From assembly GCF_013342985.1 (NCBI RefSeq), contig NZ_CP054490.1, positions 62,001-126,000 of the forward strand: a stretch of DNA of 64,000 nt, in the 5' to 3' direction. Below, one piece after another: positions 18,322-27,081 of this stretch. The notes under the pieces were generated by a model. That model did no database searches, was not told the origin of the DNA, and worked only from the letters and a program-made list of their open reading frames with translations. Numbering within the stretch: the first letter of the stretch is position 1; each line of letters starts with the position of its first letter. Origin of the DNA: Candidatus Ruthia endofausta (lineage in GTDB: Bacteria > Pseudomonadota > Gammaproteobacteria > PS1 > Pseudothioglobaceae). Position numbers and translations under genes: made by a program.

Positions 18322-18726
18322 CTATACAACCCGTAAACCATTAAAAACAATGCTGGTTAAGCTAACCATGCCAATAATTTTTTCATTATCCAAAACTGGA
18401 CAACGAGACAAACCAAAATTTGTTAATAGTCTTGCGCAATAGCGAATGTCCATATCAGGTCGAACTGAGATGACAGGTTTGTTCATAATTTCATATACAT
18501 TGACTCGGTCAAGGGCTCGGTCTTTGGCAATGACTTTAGAGGCAATGTCAGCAATCAGCACTACGCCGTATTCGTCATACTCATGAGATTTATCAACTAA
18601 AAGCATTTTAGTTTTTTTATGTTGCATGTCATTAAGTGCATTTTGCACGGTACACTTTGAATCAACAATATCGACCTGTGTCCACATAACATCTTTTACT
18701 AGGGTTGGTGTTGTATTATTCGTCAT
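18322..18726 (-). CDS. CBS-pair domain protein
   Basis: 134 residues, almost entirely two CBS motifs (about 10-68 and 75-130): VKDVMWTQVDIVDSKCTVQN and MNKPVISVRPDMDIRYCARL, ending in CPVLDNEKIIGMVSLTSIV. CBS pairs bind adenosine nucleotides and gate channels, transporters or enzymes. Its start overlaps the stop of the PII-like gene by one base, so the two are co-translated. Next to two DUF1538 membrane proteins, it is a good candidate for an energy-state sensor of that transporter-like pair. Confidence 0.85.
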   Translation of the reverse strand: MTNNTTPTLVKDVMWTQVDIVDSKCTVQNALNDMQHKKTKMLLVDKSHEYDEYGVVLIADIASKVIAKDRALDRVNVYEIMNKPVISVRPDMDIRYCARLLTNFGLSRCPVLDNEKIIGMVSLTSIVFNGLRVV

Positions 18727-19076
18727 TATATTTTCTCCTCTATGGTGTGTTCTAGTGCATGAATTTGATGCATGACGCCAACAGCATCCTCGACATCAAT
18801 TTGAAAAGCAATCCCTTCTTGTGGATTGGATTCAAAGTGGCCTGTATCAGCAATTGTTTCTAGTATATCTCTAGAAAAATGTTGTTCTACAAGTAGTAAT
18901 AAGACATCTCTAGGTGTTTCAATGTTGAGTCCTAAAAATGTTTTATTGTGCTTGAGACCCTCTCCTCGTGCTTGAGAGATAATGGTTGAACCTGTGGCGC
19001 CTTTTGCTCTAGCAGCCTCAAGTATTTTGTCAGTTTTGTCAGAATCAACAAAAGCGATAATTAGTTTAAAGTGCAT
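18726..19076 (-). CDS. PII-like (GlnB-fold) signalling protein
   Basis: 116 residues beginning MHFKLIIAFVDSDKTDKILE, then ARAKGATGSTIISQARGEG, the GlnB-like ferredoxin fold entry. The rest runs LLLLVEQHFSRDILETIADT and GIAFQIDVEDAVGV, matching the C-terminal half of PII proteins (EEIVDxI, GKIFV-type). The T-loop is short and lacks the uridylylated-Tyr context of canonical GlnB/GlnK, so it is a non-canonical PII-like protein. It starts 8 bases after DUF1538-B and overlaps the CBS gene by one base. PII-like proteins such as SbtB and AmtB-bound GlnK bind membrane transporters, which suggests the same here. Confidence 0.8.
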   Translation of the reverse strand: MHFKLIIAFVDSDKTDKILEAARAKGATGSTIISQARGEGLKHNKTFLGLNIETPRDVLLLLVEQHFSRDILETIADTGHFESNPQEGIAFQIDVEDAVGVMHQIHALEHTIEEKI

Positions 19077-19084
19077 AATCTCCC

Positions 19085-19825
19085 TTATTTTTTATCTTGT
19101 TTTAAAAATTTCATAATTTGTACGTAAGCCATCACGCTCATAATGGGAAATAGTGAGGCAAAGGCGATTAAACCAAAACCATCAATAAGTGCAGAGCGTC
19201 CATCAATTGTACTCGCAAGTCCAAGTCCAAGGGCTGCAACCAGTGGCACGGTTACGGTAGATGTGGTGACACCGCCAGAATCATAGGCAAGTGCAATAAT
19301 ATTTTTAGGTGCAAAATAGGTTTGTATCAGTACAACAGCGTAGCCAGTAATAATAAAGTAATGTAGTGGCAATCCAGCCACAATGCGAAAACTCCCTATG
19401 GCAATACCCACAGCCACACCAATGGCAACTGCAATTCGTAAAGGCCATACTTTGATAAAACCACCAGAGACTTGGTTGGCCTTAATGGCAACCGCTAATA
19501 AGGATGGCTCAGCAATGGTTGTGGCAAAACCAATGCTAGCTGCAAAAATATAAACCCAATAATAATCACCCCAGCCAAGTCTGTCACTGCCGATAAAATT
19601 ACTTGATGTAAGCTGGTTTGCCATTAATTTTCCTAGAGGGAATAGTGCTTTTTCTAAGCCAACAATAAATAAAGTGAGTCCAACCCACACCAAAATAAAC
19701 CCGATAATAATCTTCTTTAAATGTGGTATTTTTTGTCTAAGAATGATAATTTGAAAACCAAACAACACCACCGCAATAGGGGTTACATCCCAAAACATGC
19801 TAATAAGATTATCCACTAGGCTCAT
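19085..19825 (-). CDS. DUF1538 membrane protein, second copy
   Basis: 246 residues, strongly hydrophobic, with about seven membrane segments. It carries the DUF1538 signature [20 protein letters not shown] near residues 175-195, then [20 protein letters not shown], and an N-terminal repeat element [18 protein letters not shown]. Family function is unknown; polar residues inside membrane segments (YDSGG, TTS, E in IAEPS) look like those of ion or anion transporters. It overlaps the upstream copy by 4 bases (ATGA) and is about 40-45 per cent similar by eye. Many genomes carry the two halves as a single protein of about 500 residues. Confidence 0.8.
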   Translation of the reverse strand: MSLVDNLISMFWDVTPIAVVLFGFQIIILRQKIPHLKKIIIGFILVWVGLTLFIVGLEKALFPLGKLMANQLTSSNFIGSDRLGWGDYYWVYIFAASIGFATTIAEPSLLAVAIKANQVSGGFIKVWPLRIAVAIGVAVGIAIGSFRIVAGLPLHYFIITGYAVVLIQTYFAPKNIIALAYDSGGVTTSTVTVPLVAALGLGLASTIDGRSALIDGFGLIAFASLFPIMSVMAYVQIMKFLKQDKK

Positions 19826-20553
19826 AGCAATATACCAAATAACATCACCGCAATAATGGGCAATAGTGAGGCAATGGCAATCATGCCAAAGCCATCGGTT
19901 AACGGGTTTCTGCCACTAATTGAACTTGCTAAGCCAACGCCAAGTGCAGTGAGTAGCGGTACAGTAATAGTACTGGTAGTCACACCACCCGAGTCATAAG
20001 CGATGCCAATGATAAAGTCTGGCGCAAAAAAAGTCGTAACAATTACTAGGAGGTAACCACCAATAATTAAGTATTGTATTGGCCAACCTTTTAAAATTCT
20101 GAGCACGCCAATCACCACAGCTAGACCCACAGAGATACCCACAGTAAAGCGTAATATTTGCGCATAACTATTGAGTTCTGTTTGTGTATTGATAATGCCA
20201 CCCAGTTGAGCGACTTTAGCTGCTTCATTAACCACTGCTATAAGAGCAGGTTCTGCTACTGTGGTGCCAAATCCTAAGGCAAAGGCAAATAAAAGCAACC
20301 AAAAAATTGACCCTTTTTTGACAAAACTGTAAGCCAATATTTCACCAATAGGAAACAGCCCTAGTTTGAGTCCGTAGACGAATAAAGTTAAACCCAATAA
20401 AACAAACTCTGTTCCAATTATAATGTCCATTAAGTTGGGAATGCTTTGTTGAAGCACAACAATTTGGAAAAAAGCAATTACACCCATAATAGGGGCTAAA
20501 CCTTTAGCACTATCAATTAGATTGTTAATAAACTGTCGAGCAGTTTTTTTCAT
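19822..20553 (-). CDS. DUF1538 membrane protein, first copy
   Basis: 243 residues with the same architecture as its downstream partner. It has [18 protein letters not shown] in the first half and [20 protein letters not shown] plus [20 protein letters not shown] in the second. About seven hydrophobic segments are visible. It is the first gene of the five-gene minus-strand unit and diverges from pabC across a 116-base gap. An AAGG sequence precedes the ATG at spacing 5. A paired inner-membrane complex made of the two copies is an inference from the 4-base overlap and sequence likeness. Confidence 0.8.
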   Translation of the reverse strand: MKKTARQFINNLIDSAKGLAPIMGVIAFFQIVVLQQSIPNLMDIIIGTEFVLLGLTLFVYGLKLGLFPIGEILAYSFVKKGSIFWLLLFAFALGFGTTVAEPALIAVVNEAAKVAQLGGIINTQTELNSYAQILRFTVGISVGLAVVIGVLRILKGWPIQYLIIGGYLLVIVTTFFAPDFIIGIAYDSGGVTTSTITVPLLTALGVGLASSISGRNPLTDGFGMIAIASLLPIIAVMLFGILL

Positions 20554-20632
20554 GAATACCTTGAGCTTGCGTTATTTTTTTTTGATGAGAATTATTGAGC
20601 TAAATGATGAAAATTTATTTTTTTATAAGTGA

Positions 20633-20661
20633 TTTCCATATCTCATATATTGAATTATAAT
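20633..20661 (+). promoter_or_regulatory. Candidate promoter for pabC
   Basis: TTTCCA (20633-20638), a 17-base spacer and a consensus TATAAT (20656-20661). The predicted transcription start would fall about 1-2 bases before the ATG at 20670, implying a leaderless or nearly leaderless pabC mRNA. No Shine-Dalgarno sequence is seen before that ATG. Confidence 0.45.
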
Positions 20662-20669
20662 GTTATCTT

Positions 20670-21497
20670 ATGAATAGCGCCTTATTAATTAACGGGAAAA
20701 AACAAACCAAACTCAATGCGCTTAATCGTCTTGTTCAATTTGGTGATGGTTTGTTTGAAACTTGTTTAATTGAAGATACTAGATTGTTATTTTGGTCCAA
20801 GCATTTTTCAAGGCTACAAAAAGGCTGTGATAAGTTAAAAATTCATCAAGTGAGTGAAGCTATTTGGCTTAAAGAAATTGCTAAAGCATTTGCCATTTCC
20901 AAATTAGACCGGGCGGTGGTTAAAATCATACTTTCTCGTGGTGAGAGTACAAGAGGCTATGGCTATGAGAAAAACATCAAGCCAACTCGTATTGTGGTTG
21001 TTTCTCCTATGCCTGATTTACCTTGGCAATATGAGTTGGATGTGTGTTCTAGTGGCTACGTAAGTAATCAATTATTGTCTGAGATTAAGCATTGTAATCG
21101 CTTGGAGCAAATTCTTGCAAGGTCAGAATTGCAAGCGCAAGAGTGTATTATGTTGGATGAAAATGCTCAGGTCATTTCAGTGACTCAAGGTAATATTTTT
21201 GCCATTCGCAAGCAAGTGATTCTCACGCCTAGTCTGACCAATTGTGGTATTGAAGGCACCCGAAGATTCGTGGTTTTTGATTTGGCACAAGCATTAGGTC
21301 TGCAACTTGAAACTTGTTCTTTGTCATTGACTGAACTACTTGAGGCAGATGAAGTATTTATTACCAATAGTGTGATGGGTATCAAGCCTGTGGCTAAAAT
21401 TAATCAGCAACTATTTAGCCATCATCAAGTCACAAATCGATTAATTAGCGCCTTTGTGTGCTCTAAAAATAACCACTCATCTATCAGTCTTGCTTAA
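20670..21497 (+). CDS. pabC: Aminodeoxychorismate lyase
   Basis: PLP fold-type IV enzyme that makes 4-aminobenzoate for folate. 275 residues, normal length. The N-terminal pattern is NRLVQFGDGLFETCLIED. The catalytic lysine falls in RAVVKIILSRGES, followed by RGYGYEKN, IKHCNRLEQILARSE and ITQGN-like VTQGNIFAI. The C-terminal EADEVFITNSVMGIKPV is a strong family match. It overlaps mltG, as pabC-yceG-tmk-holB is a conserved gammaproteobacterial order that is kept here. The enzyme could in principle be a branched-chain or D-amino acid aminotransferase relative, but the gene order favours PabC. Confidence 0.9.
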   Translation: MNSALLINGKKQTKLNALNRLVQFGDGLFETCLIEDTRLLFWSKHFSRLQKGCDKLKIHQVSEAIWLKEIAKAFAISKLDRAVVKIILSRGESTRGYGYEKNIKPTRIVVVSPMPDLPWQYELDVCSSGYVSNQLLSEIKHCNRLEQILARSELQAQECIMLDENAQVISVTQGNIFAIRKQVILTPSLTNCGIEGTRRFVVFDLAQALGLQLETCSLSLTELLEADEVFITNSVMGIKPVAKINQQLFSHHQVTNRLISAFVCSKNNHSSISLA

Positions 21498-22467
21498 ATC
21501 AAACCTCTTTTATTTTAAATTTATTTTTGTGTTTGTGGCGATTTTTTTGCTATTTTGGATATATTGGGCAAATGATATCAAGGTAAATAACTCAAGTGTG
21601 TACCAAATACCTCAAGGGGCTAGCCTTTATTCAACTGCAAATAATCTAGAGTATCTGGGTTATATTAACTCTAGTATTTTTATGCGGCTACTCGCCAAAT
21701 CGCTCAATCTTGAGTCAAAAATTAAATCAGGTTATTATGATATTAATGCGGATATGAGCGTGATTAATTTGTTGAATCATTTTACATCTGCAAAAGTGGC
21801 GACCAGAAGTATCACCTTAATTGAGGGTAATACTATTGATGACTATTATCAAAAGTTGGTTAATATGAAAGCGTTAAAATCTAGTAAAACTTTAACAGAA
21901 ATCATGATTGAAATTAAGCAAAACCATCCGTATGATGGCTATTTTTGGCCAGATACTTATCAAATTAATTATGGTAGTAGTGTGCTTAGTGTATTTAAAA
22001 GAGCTCATCAGATGATGCGTCAAAAACTTGAACTTGCTTGGCGTAATAGGGCTCACACTCTACCCTTGAAAAACGCTGAACAAGCGTTAGTGCTTGCCTC
22101 TTTAATTGAGAAAGAAACAGCTAATGCACAAGAAAAATCCAAAATTGCAGGCGTGTTCATTCGTCGCTTGCAAAAAGGTATGCGCTTGCAAACTGATCCA
22201 AGTGTGGTTTATGCGCTGGGTGAACATTATCAAGCACCACTCAAAAAACGAGATTTAGAATTTGACACTCCTTACAATACCTATAGAAATAAAGGCTTAC
22301 CACCAGGGCCAATCTCCTCAGTAGGTGCAGATTCGTTATATGCAGCTATGCATCCACACATGGGTAGTGCACTTTATTTTGTTGCTAAAAAGGACGGTAC
22401 TCATGCTTTTGCAAATACCTATCAGCAGCATAAAGACAATATCAACAAGTACCTAAAAAATCAATAA
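21490..22467 (+). CDS. mltG: Endolytic murein transglycosylase MltG (YceG-like)
   Basis: Inner-membrane enzyme that cuts nascent glycan strands and sets their length. The membrane helix (FKFIFVFVAIFLLFWIYWA) is near the N-terminus. A LysM-like region follows (YQIPQGASLYSTANNLEYLG), then ITLIEGNTIDDYY and WPDTYQINYG. The catalytic Glu is in ASLIEKETANAQEKSKIAG, followed by LQTDPSVVYALG and GLPPGPISSVGADSL. No ATG is available. The TTG at 21490 overlaps pabC by 8 bases and places the helix properly; a TTG at 21454 is also in frame. It is intact while mltD is decayed. Confidence 0.9.
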   Translation: MLKSNLFYFKFIFVFVAIFLLFWIYWANDIKVNNSSVYQIPQGASLYSTANNLEYLGYINSSIFMRLLAKSLNLESKIKSGYYDINADMSVINLLNHFTSAKVATRSITLIEGNTIDDYYQKLVNMKALKSSKTLTEIMIEIKQNHPYDGYFWPDTYQINYGSSVLSVFKRAHQMMRQKLELAWRNRAHTLPLKNAEQALVLASLIEKETANAQEKSKIAGVFIRRLQKGMRLQTDPSVVYALGEHYQAPLKKRDLEFDTPYNTYRNKGLPPGPISSVGADSLYAAMHPHMGSALYFVAKKDGTHAFANTYQQHKDNINKYLKNQ

Positions 22468-22489
22468 ATATCTATATAAAATATCTGAC

Positions 22490-24118
22490 ATGCAAAGAGG
22501 AAAATTTATCACCATTGATGGCGTTGAGGGTGCTGGGAAAAGTACACAAATTGATTTTATTTGTGACTATTTAGCCAAAAAAAACATCAATGTTATTTTA
22601 ACGCGTGAACCGGGTGGTACTGAGTTGGGTGAAAAAATTAGGACATTATTACTAAGCACTGACACCCAATCAATGCATGGTGATACTGAGTTATTATTAA
22701 TGTTTGCTGCTAGGAATGAGCATATTAGGACTAAAATTATGCCAACACTTGAGAAAGGTGATTGGGTATTAAGCGATCGTTTTACGGATGCTTCATACGC
22801 CTACCAAGGCGGCGGCAGGGGTTTGAGTATTGAACGTATTACTCAGTTGGAAAAATGGGTGTTGCAAGATTTTACCCCTGACGTGACTTTACTATTAGAT
22901 GTGCCAGTTGCACTAGGCATGTCACGGGTTGAATCTAGAAGTTGTAAGGACAGAATTGAACTTGAAACAAATGACTTTTTTAATCGTGTGAGAGATGGTT
23001 ATATTGAAAGGTCTAAGCAATTTCCTGAACGAATTAAGCTCATTGACGCTTCAAAAACACTTAAGCAGACAACCCAACAAATCAAAACCATTTTACAAAC
23101 ATTAGTGAATCTTCCTTGGCACGAAAATGCGTGGTCTAAACTACAAAAAATGATTGATCAAGATCGTCTGCCTCATGCATTATTGATTACGGGTGCTGAA
23201 AAAATTGGCAAATTTGAACTCATGCAACAATTAGTGGGCGTGTTGTTAAAAGATGACGTTATTATTAGAAAAGACAATATTAGAGAGGATTTGGATTACC
23301 CTGTATTAATCAGGCGTTCAAATTATCCTAATATGATTTATTGTCGCGCAGGAGAGATGGTTGAAAAAAGCAAAAACAGGTCTAAGGATATCCGTATTGA
23401 CCAAGTACGTGTTTTTTGTGATGCTTTGAATAAAACTGCTGATCAATTACAAATTGGGGTTGTTTTTTATGGCGACCAAATGAACATGAACGCCGCCAAT
23501 GGTTTGTTAAAAACCCTTGAAGAGCCTAAAAAGAATACGCTCATTATTATTTTAGCACACCATATTGAAAATTTGCCAGCCACGATTGTATCAAGATGTC
23601 AAAATATACACATTGCACCGGCGTATGGTCGGCAAACTTGCCAGTGGCTAATTGAGCATATTGGTAAAACTCAAAATGCAGATTTTGATATTCCGCAGTT
23701 ATTAGAAAATACACATGGTGTTCCATTTAAGGTGTTGTCTGAGCTGTCTGATGGCAGTTTTATCTATTATCAAAATTATCAAAACCAGTTGCTTAATATT
23801 GCCATTAATCCATTAATGGTGACACAGATTAAAAATTTTGAAGATGATGAGTTGGTGGTTTTAAATTGTTTACAAAATATTATTATTGAAGGAATTAGGT
23901 TAAAAACCATTCATCAAGAAGGTGCGCTGATTGAGCTTAATCAAGTCATCAAGGCAGTAAAATTTGAGTTTTTATTTAAACTACTTGATGATATTTATCA
24001 TGCTATTGAATTGTCAAAAACCACCGTTAATATTAAGTTATTATTGGATAATATTTTAATTGTATGGTCGCATATTATTCATTTAAAGCAATATCCACAA
24101 ATTACCCAAAACGCATAA
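22490..24118 (+). CDS. tmk-holB: Fused thymidylate kinase and DNA polymerase III delta' subunit
   Basis: A single 542-residue open frame. Residues 1-205 are dTMP kinase: the P-loop is TIDGVEGAGKSTQID, then LTREPGGTELGEKIR, SDRFTDASYAYQGGGRG and LLLDVP. Residues 206-542 are DNA polymerase III delta': LPWHENAWSKLQKMI, LPHALLITGAEKIGKFEL (degenerate P-loop), ANGLLKTLEEPKKNTLIII and LPATIVSRCQNIHI, the conserved SRC motif. The four zinc-binding cysteines usually found after the P-loop of delta' are absent. tmk and holB are neighbours in most gammaproteobacteria, so the fusion would need only loss of the tmk stop. No internal start with a strong ribosome-binding site was seen at the junction. Confidence 0.9.
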   Translation: MQRGKFITIDGVEGAGKSTQIDFICDYLAKKNINVILTREPGGTELGEKIRTLLLSTDTQSMHGDTELLLMFAARNEHIRTKIMPTLEKGDWVLSDRFTDASYAYQGGGRGLSIERITQLEKWVLQDFTPDVTLLLDVPVALGMSRVESRSCKDRIELETNDFFNRVRDGYIERSKQFPERIKLIDASKTLKQTTQQIKTILQTLVNLPWHENAWSKLQKMIDQDRLPHALLITGAEKIGKFELMQQLVGVLLKDDVIIRKDNIREDLDYPVLIRRSNYPNMIYCRAGEMVEKSKNRSKDIRIDQVRVFCDALNKTADQLQIGVVFYGDQMNMNAANGLLKTLEEPKKNTLIIILAHHIENLPATIVSRCQNIHIAPAYGRQTCQWLIEHIGKTQNADFDIPQLLENTHGVPFKVLSELSDGSFIYYQNYQNQLLNIAINPLMVTQIKNFEDDELVVLNCLQNIIIEGIRLKTIHQEGALIELNQVIKAVKFEFLFKLLDDIYHAIELSKTTVNIKLLLDNILIVWSHIIHLKQYPQITQNA

Positions 24119-24147
24119 GGCTCGTTTATTAACAAACAGGAGAAGAC

Positions 24148-25434
24148 ATGAACCAATCAGAAACTTTATTTGCACAAGCAAAAACTGTCATTTCTGGTGG
24201 GGTGAACTCACCAGTTAGAGCATTTAATGGTGTAGGTGGCAGCCCTATTTTTTTTACCCGTGGCGAGGGTGCTTATCTTTTTGATGTAGATGGTAAAAAG
24301 TATATTGACTATGTTGCCTCTTGGGGTCCAATGATTTTAGGTCATGCCAATCAAGCGGTTATTGACGCTGTTAAAACCGCCTTGGGAAACGGCCTTGGTT
24401 TTGGTGCGCCTACTCAAATTGAAACAATATTGGCAGAAAAAGTATGCGAGTTAATGCCTTCAATTGAGCTACTTCGTATGGTCAGTTCAGGCACAGAAGC
24501 AACCATGAGTGCCATTCGTTTGGCGCGCGGTCATACGAGCAGAGACAAAATTATCAAATTTGAAGGCTGTTATCATGGCCATTCTGACTCATTACTGGTT
24601 AAAGCAGGTTCTGGTGCTTTAACATTGGGCGTGCCCACCTCACCTGGCGTGCCTGAAGATTTTGCAAAGTACACACTGACTTTAGAATACAACAACATTG
24701 ACCAAATACGCGAAGTGCTAAGTGAAGTGGGCGCTGAAGTAGCTTGTGTTATTGTTGAACCTGTGGCAGGCAATATGAACTGCATTCCACCCATTGATGG
24801 TTTTTTGCAAGGATTGCGCGAATTGTGTGATGATCATGGGATTATTTTAATTTTTGATGAAGTAATGACAGGCTTTCGTGCCGCACTTGGTGGTGCACAA
24901 GCACTTTACAATGTAAGACCTGATTTAACAACATTGGGCAAGGTGATTGGTGGTGGCTTACCAGTGGGCGCATTTGGTGGCAAGCGTGACATTATGCAAT
25001 CGATTGCACCACTAGGATCTGTTTATCAAGCAGGAACGCTTTCGGGCAATCCAATATCAATGTCAGCAGGCTTGGCAATGTTAAATACATTATCAAAAGA
25101 TGAGGGTTTTTATACCACCTTAAATGCCAAAGTTCAGAAGCTAACAAAGGGTATTTTAGCCAAGGCCAAGGAAAACAATATCGGTATGATTACTACCGTT
25201 GTGGGCGGTATGTTTGGTCTGTTTTTTACCGACTCTCAATCAGTGACTAACTTTAAAGGGGCTTCACAATGTAATGTTGAATTGTTTAAAAAATTCTACC
25301 ACCTAATGTTGGCAGAGGGCGTGTATATGGCGCCTTCTGCTTATGAAGCAGATTTTGTTTCCAGTGCTCATAGCGATATAGATATTCAAAATACCATTGA
25401 TGCGGCTGGACGTGCATTTGCAAAGTTGGCATAA
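24148..25434 (+). CDS. hemL: Glutamate-1-semialdehyde 2,1-aminomutase
   Basis: PLP enzyme that makes 5-aminolevulinate from glutamate-1-semialdehyde in the C5 tetrapyrrole pathway. 428 residues, full length. Motifs are [100 protein letters not shown] with the PLP lysine, and [16 protein letters not shown]. An AGGAGA ribosome-binding site lies 8 bases before the ATG. It begins 29 bases after the tmk-holB fusion. Confidence 0.97.
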   Translation: MNQSETLFAQAKTVISGGVNSPVRAFNGVGGSPIFFTRGEGAYLFDVDGKKYIDYVASWGPMILGHANQAVIDAVKTALGNGLGFGAPTQIETILAEKVCELMPSIELLRMVSSGTEATMSAIRLARGHTSRDKIIKFEGCYHGHSDSLLVKAGSGALTLGVPTSPGVPEDFAKYTLTLEYNNIDQIREVLSEVGAEVACVIVEPVAGNMNCIPPIDGFLQGLRELCDDHGIILIFDEVMTGFRAALGGAQALYNVRPDLTTLGKVIGGGLPVGAFGGKRDIMQSIAPLGSVYQAGTLSGNPISMSAGLAMLNTLSKDEGFYTTLNAKVQKLTKGILAKAKENNIGMITTVVGGMFGLFFTDSQSVTNFKGASQCNVELFKKFYHLMLAEGVYMAPSAYEADFVSSAHSDIDIQNTIDAAGRAFAKLA

Positions 25435-25440
25435 ATTCTT

Positions 25441-25806
25441 ATGAAGATTGATGTGGTTGAATCAGAGTTGACTAATGCCGCTAAGTTGCTGGATAATTTT
25501 AGCAACAATATCACTATTTTTGGCGTTGAAAGAATTAACCAAGAGCGTGATTCGGGCAAAAAAGCTTATCAGTTGAGTAAATTATTATCTGATAATAGGT
25601 TTAACATATTAACGGGCGCTGGTTCTGGCATTATGCAAGTTACAAATCAAGGCGCATTTTTTTTGCTGGACGTATCATTTTGCTTACCCATCATTACTTA
25701 CTTTAAAACGCTTGCACAGCAAAGCTATATTAGTTAGTAAGATTTAAATTTATTTTGTCTTGTTGATGAGATAGAGCAAATACTAGCTAGTATTAAGGAG
25801 GTTATA
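25441..25806 (+). pseudogene. LOG-family (TIGR00730) nucleotide phosphoribohydrolase, truncated
   Basis: The first 75 codons read NITIFGVERINQERDSGKKA, then QLSKLLSDNRFNILTGAGSGIMQ and NQGAF, the N-terminal half of LOG/YgdH-type proteins. After GAF the frame drifts into unrelated residues, the central PGGxGTxxE motif is missing, and the frame stops at 25737. A C-terminal-like piece (FCLVDEIEQILASIKEV) follows in another frame up to the HAD gene. An internal deletion plus a frameshift make this a remnant. Confidence 0.65.
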
Positions 25807-26460
25807 ATGGCGCTTGCAATTTTTGACTTAGACAAAACACTGATTAAAGGAGACAGTGATTTTCTTTGGGGGGTTTTTTTAAGTGAAATTGGCGCTGTTG
25901 ATGCAGATATTTATCAAAGCAAAAATCAGTATTTTTTTGATCAATACGCACTTGGAAAATTAGACATTAATGAGTATTTAGAATTCTGCCTAATGCCTTT
26001 GTCTCAATACTCTATGCAGACATTAAATCAATGGCATCAGCAGTTTATGAGCCAGAAGATTGAGCAAATCTTATTGCCCAAAGCTCAAGCAGTGGTTGAT
26101 ATGCATAAAGAAAAAGGTGATACTGTAATGGTGATTACTGCCACCAATCGCTTTGTTACTATGCCCATTGTGGCTAGATATGGGATTGAACATTTATTAG
26201 CCACTAATCCTGAAATTAAAGAAGGCCAATATACAGGTAAAGTTGAGGGCGAACCGTGCTTTCAATCTGGAAAAATTAATCATCTTAATAAATGGCTGAA
26301 AGAGACTGGCGAAAACATCAAAGACGCAAGTTTTTATTCAGATTCGTATAATGATTTACCCATGTTGGAATTGGTAGATTATCCAATTGTTGTTCATGGT
26401 GATGATAAACTAAATGCCCTTGCAATTGAGCGAGGCTGGAAGCGCTTGGACTGGGTATAA
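25807..26460 (+). CDS. HAD-IB family hydrolase (SerB-like phosphatase)
   Basis: 217 residues. HAD motif I is IFDLDKTLIKGDSDF near residues 5-19. Motif II is VMVITATNRFV, and the late motif is SFYSDSYNDLPMLELVD. The alpha-helical cap between them fits subfamily IB, which includes phosphoserine and related phosphatases. The pattern ATNRFVTMPIVARYGIEHLLATN is that of the widespread proteobacterial group often annotated as a histidinol-phosphatase-like HAD. Substrate is not decided here. The start is well supported by an AAGGAGG ribosome-binding site 7 bases upstream. Confidence 0.85.
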   Translation: MALAIFDLDKTLIKGDSDFLWGVFLSEIGAVDADIYQSKNQYFFDQYALGKLDINEYLEFCLMPLSQYSMQTLNQWHQQFMSQKIEQILLPKAQAVVDMHKEKGDTVMVITATNRFVTMPIVARYGIEHLLATNPEIKEGQYTGKVEGEPCFQSGKINHLNKWLKETGENIKDASFYSDSYNDLPMLELVDYPIVVHGDDKLNALAIERGWKRLDWV

Positions 26461-26483
26461 TGTTATTTTTTTGAAAGTGGTAT

Positions 26484-26510
26484 AAAAAACTTCCAAAGGG
26501 AGGTTTTTTA
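26484..26510 (+). terminator. Bidirectional rho-independent terminator
   Basis: AACTTCC (26488-26494) pairs with GGAGGTT (26499-26505), with one G-T pair and a four-base loop. It is flanked by a run of A on the left and T on the right, so it can end both the HAD gene (plus) and the DsrE2 gene (minus), which converge here. Confidence 0.8.
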
Positions 26511-26532
26511 TTGAATAGGTAATAATAGATTA

Positions 26533-27048
26533 TTACATATAAAGGTTATGGTTTGAGCCATCACATTCATTGAAATAAGTGGCTGCGCCTGCAAATTCAA
26601 CGCCATCAATGAAGTCCTCTTTAGTATAGCCAAATAAATCAACGGTCATTTCACAAGCGATAAATTTAACATCAAATTCCTGACACATAGAGCGTAACTC
26701 ATCAAGCGTTGCAACACCATTTTTCTTCATGGTTTTTTTCATTAAATAAGTAGCTAAGTATTCTGTGAATGGCAAAGACCAAAATATATTTGGAATTTTT
26801 GGACCAAAATCAATTTTTTGTAGCCATTCAGGACCAAAAGGCAATTTCATTGGCATGCCAGGATTTCCGAGAGGAGAAACACGTAATTTAGAGGTATCTT
26901 TTAATAAAAGATTAAGCCCGTAAAAGGTAAAGAAGATGGTAACTTCTTTATCCATTGCGACACCAGTAGAGGCGATAATGAAAGGCGGAAAGGCCCAATC
27001 AAAAGTTCCTTTGGTGGCAATGATGGTCATTTTTTTACTGTCTGACAT
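26533..27048 (-). CDS. dsrE2: DsrE/F-like (DsrE2) sulfur-carrier protein
   Basis: 171 residues: MTIIATKGTFDWAFPPFIIA at the N-terminus, MDKEVTIFFTFYGLNLLLKD in the centre, and the conserved cysteine in VKFIACEMTVDLFGYTKEDF. This matches the DsrE2 branch of the DsrE/F/H superfamily, membrane-associated sulfur carriers that work with rhodanese and TusA in sulfur-oxidising prokaryotes. It lies 33 bases downstream of tusA in the same direction. A rhodanese gene, usual in the rhd-tusA-dsrE2 cluster, is not found beside them. A bidirectional terminator ends the unit. Confidence 0.85.
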   Translation of the reverse strand: MSDSKKMTIIATKGTFDWAFPPFIIASTGVAMDKEVTIFFTFYGLNLLLKDTSKLRVSPLGNPGMPMKLPFGPEWLQKIDFGPKIPNIFWSLPFTEYLATYLMKKTMKKNGVATLDELRSMCQEFDVKFIACEMTVDLFGYTKEDFIDGVEFAGAATYFNECDGSNHNLYM

Positions 27049-27081
27049 AATGATTTTCCTATAAAATAATTAATACTTAAC

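Noticed and set aside
25441-25737. A short intact LOG-family protein
   Set aside because: The conserved catalytic PGGxGTxxE motif is missing and a C-terminal-like piece lies in another frame downstream, so it is better read as a truncated remnant.
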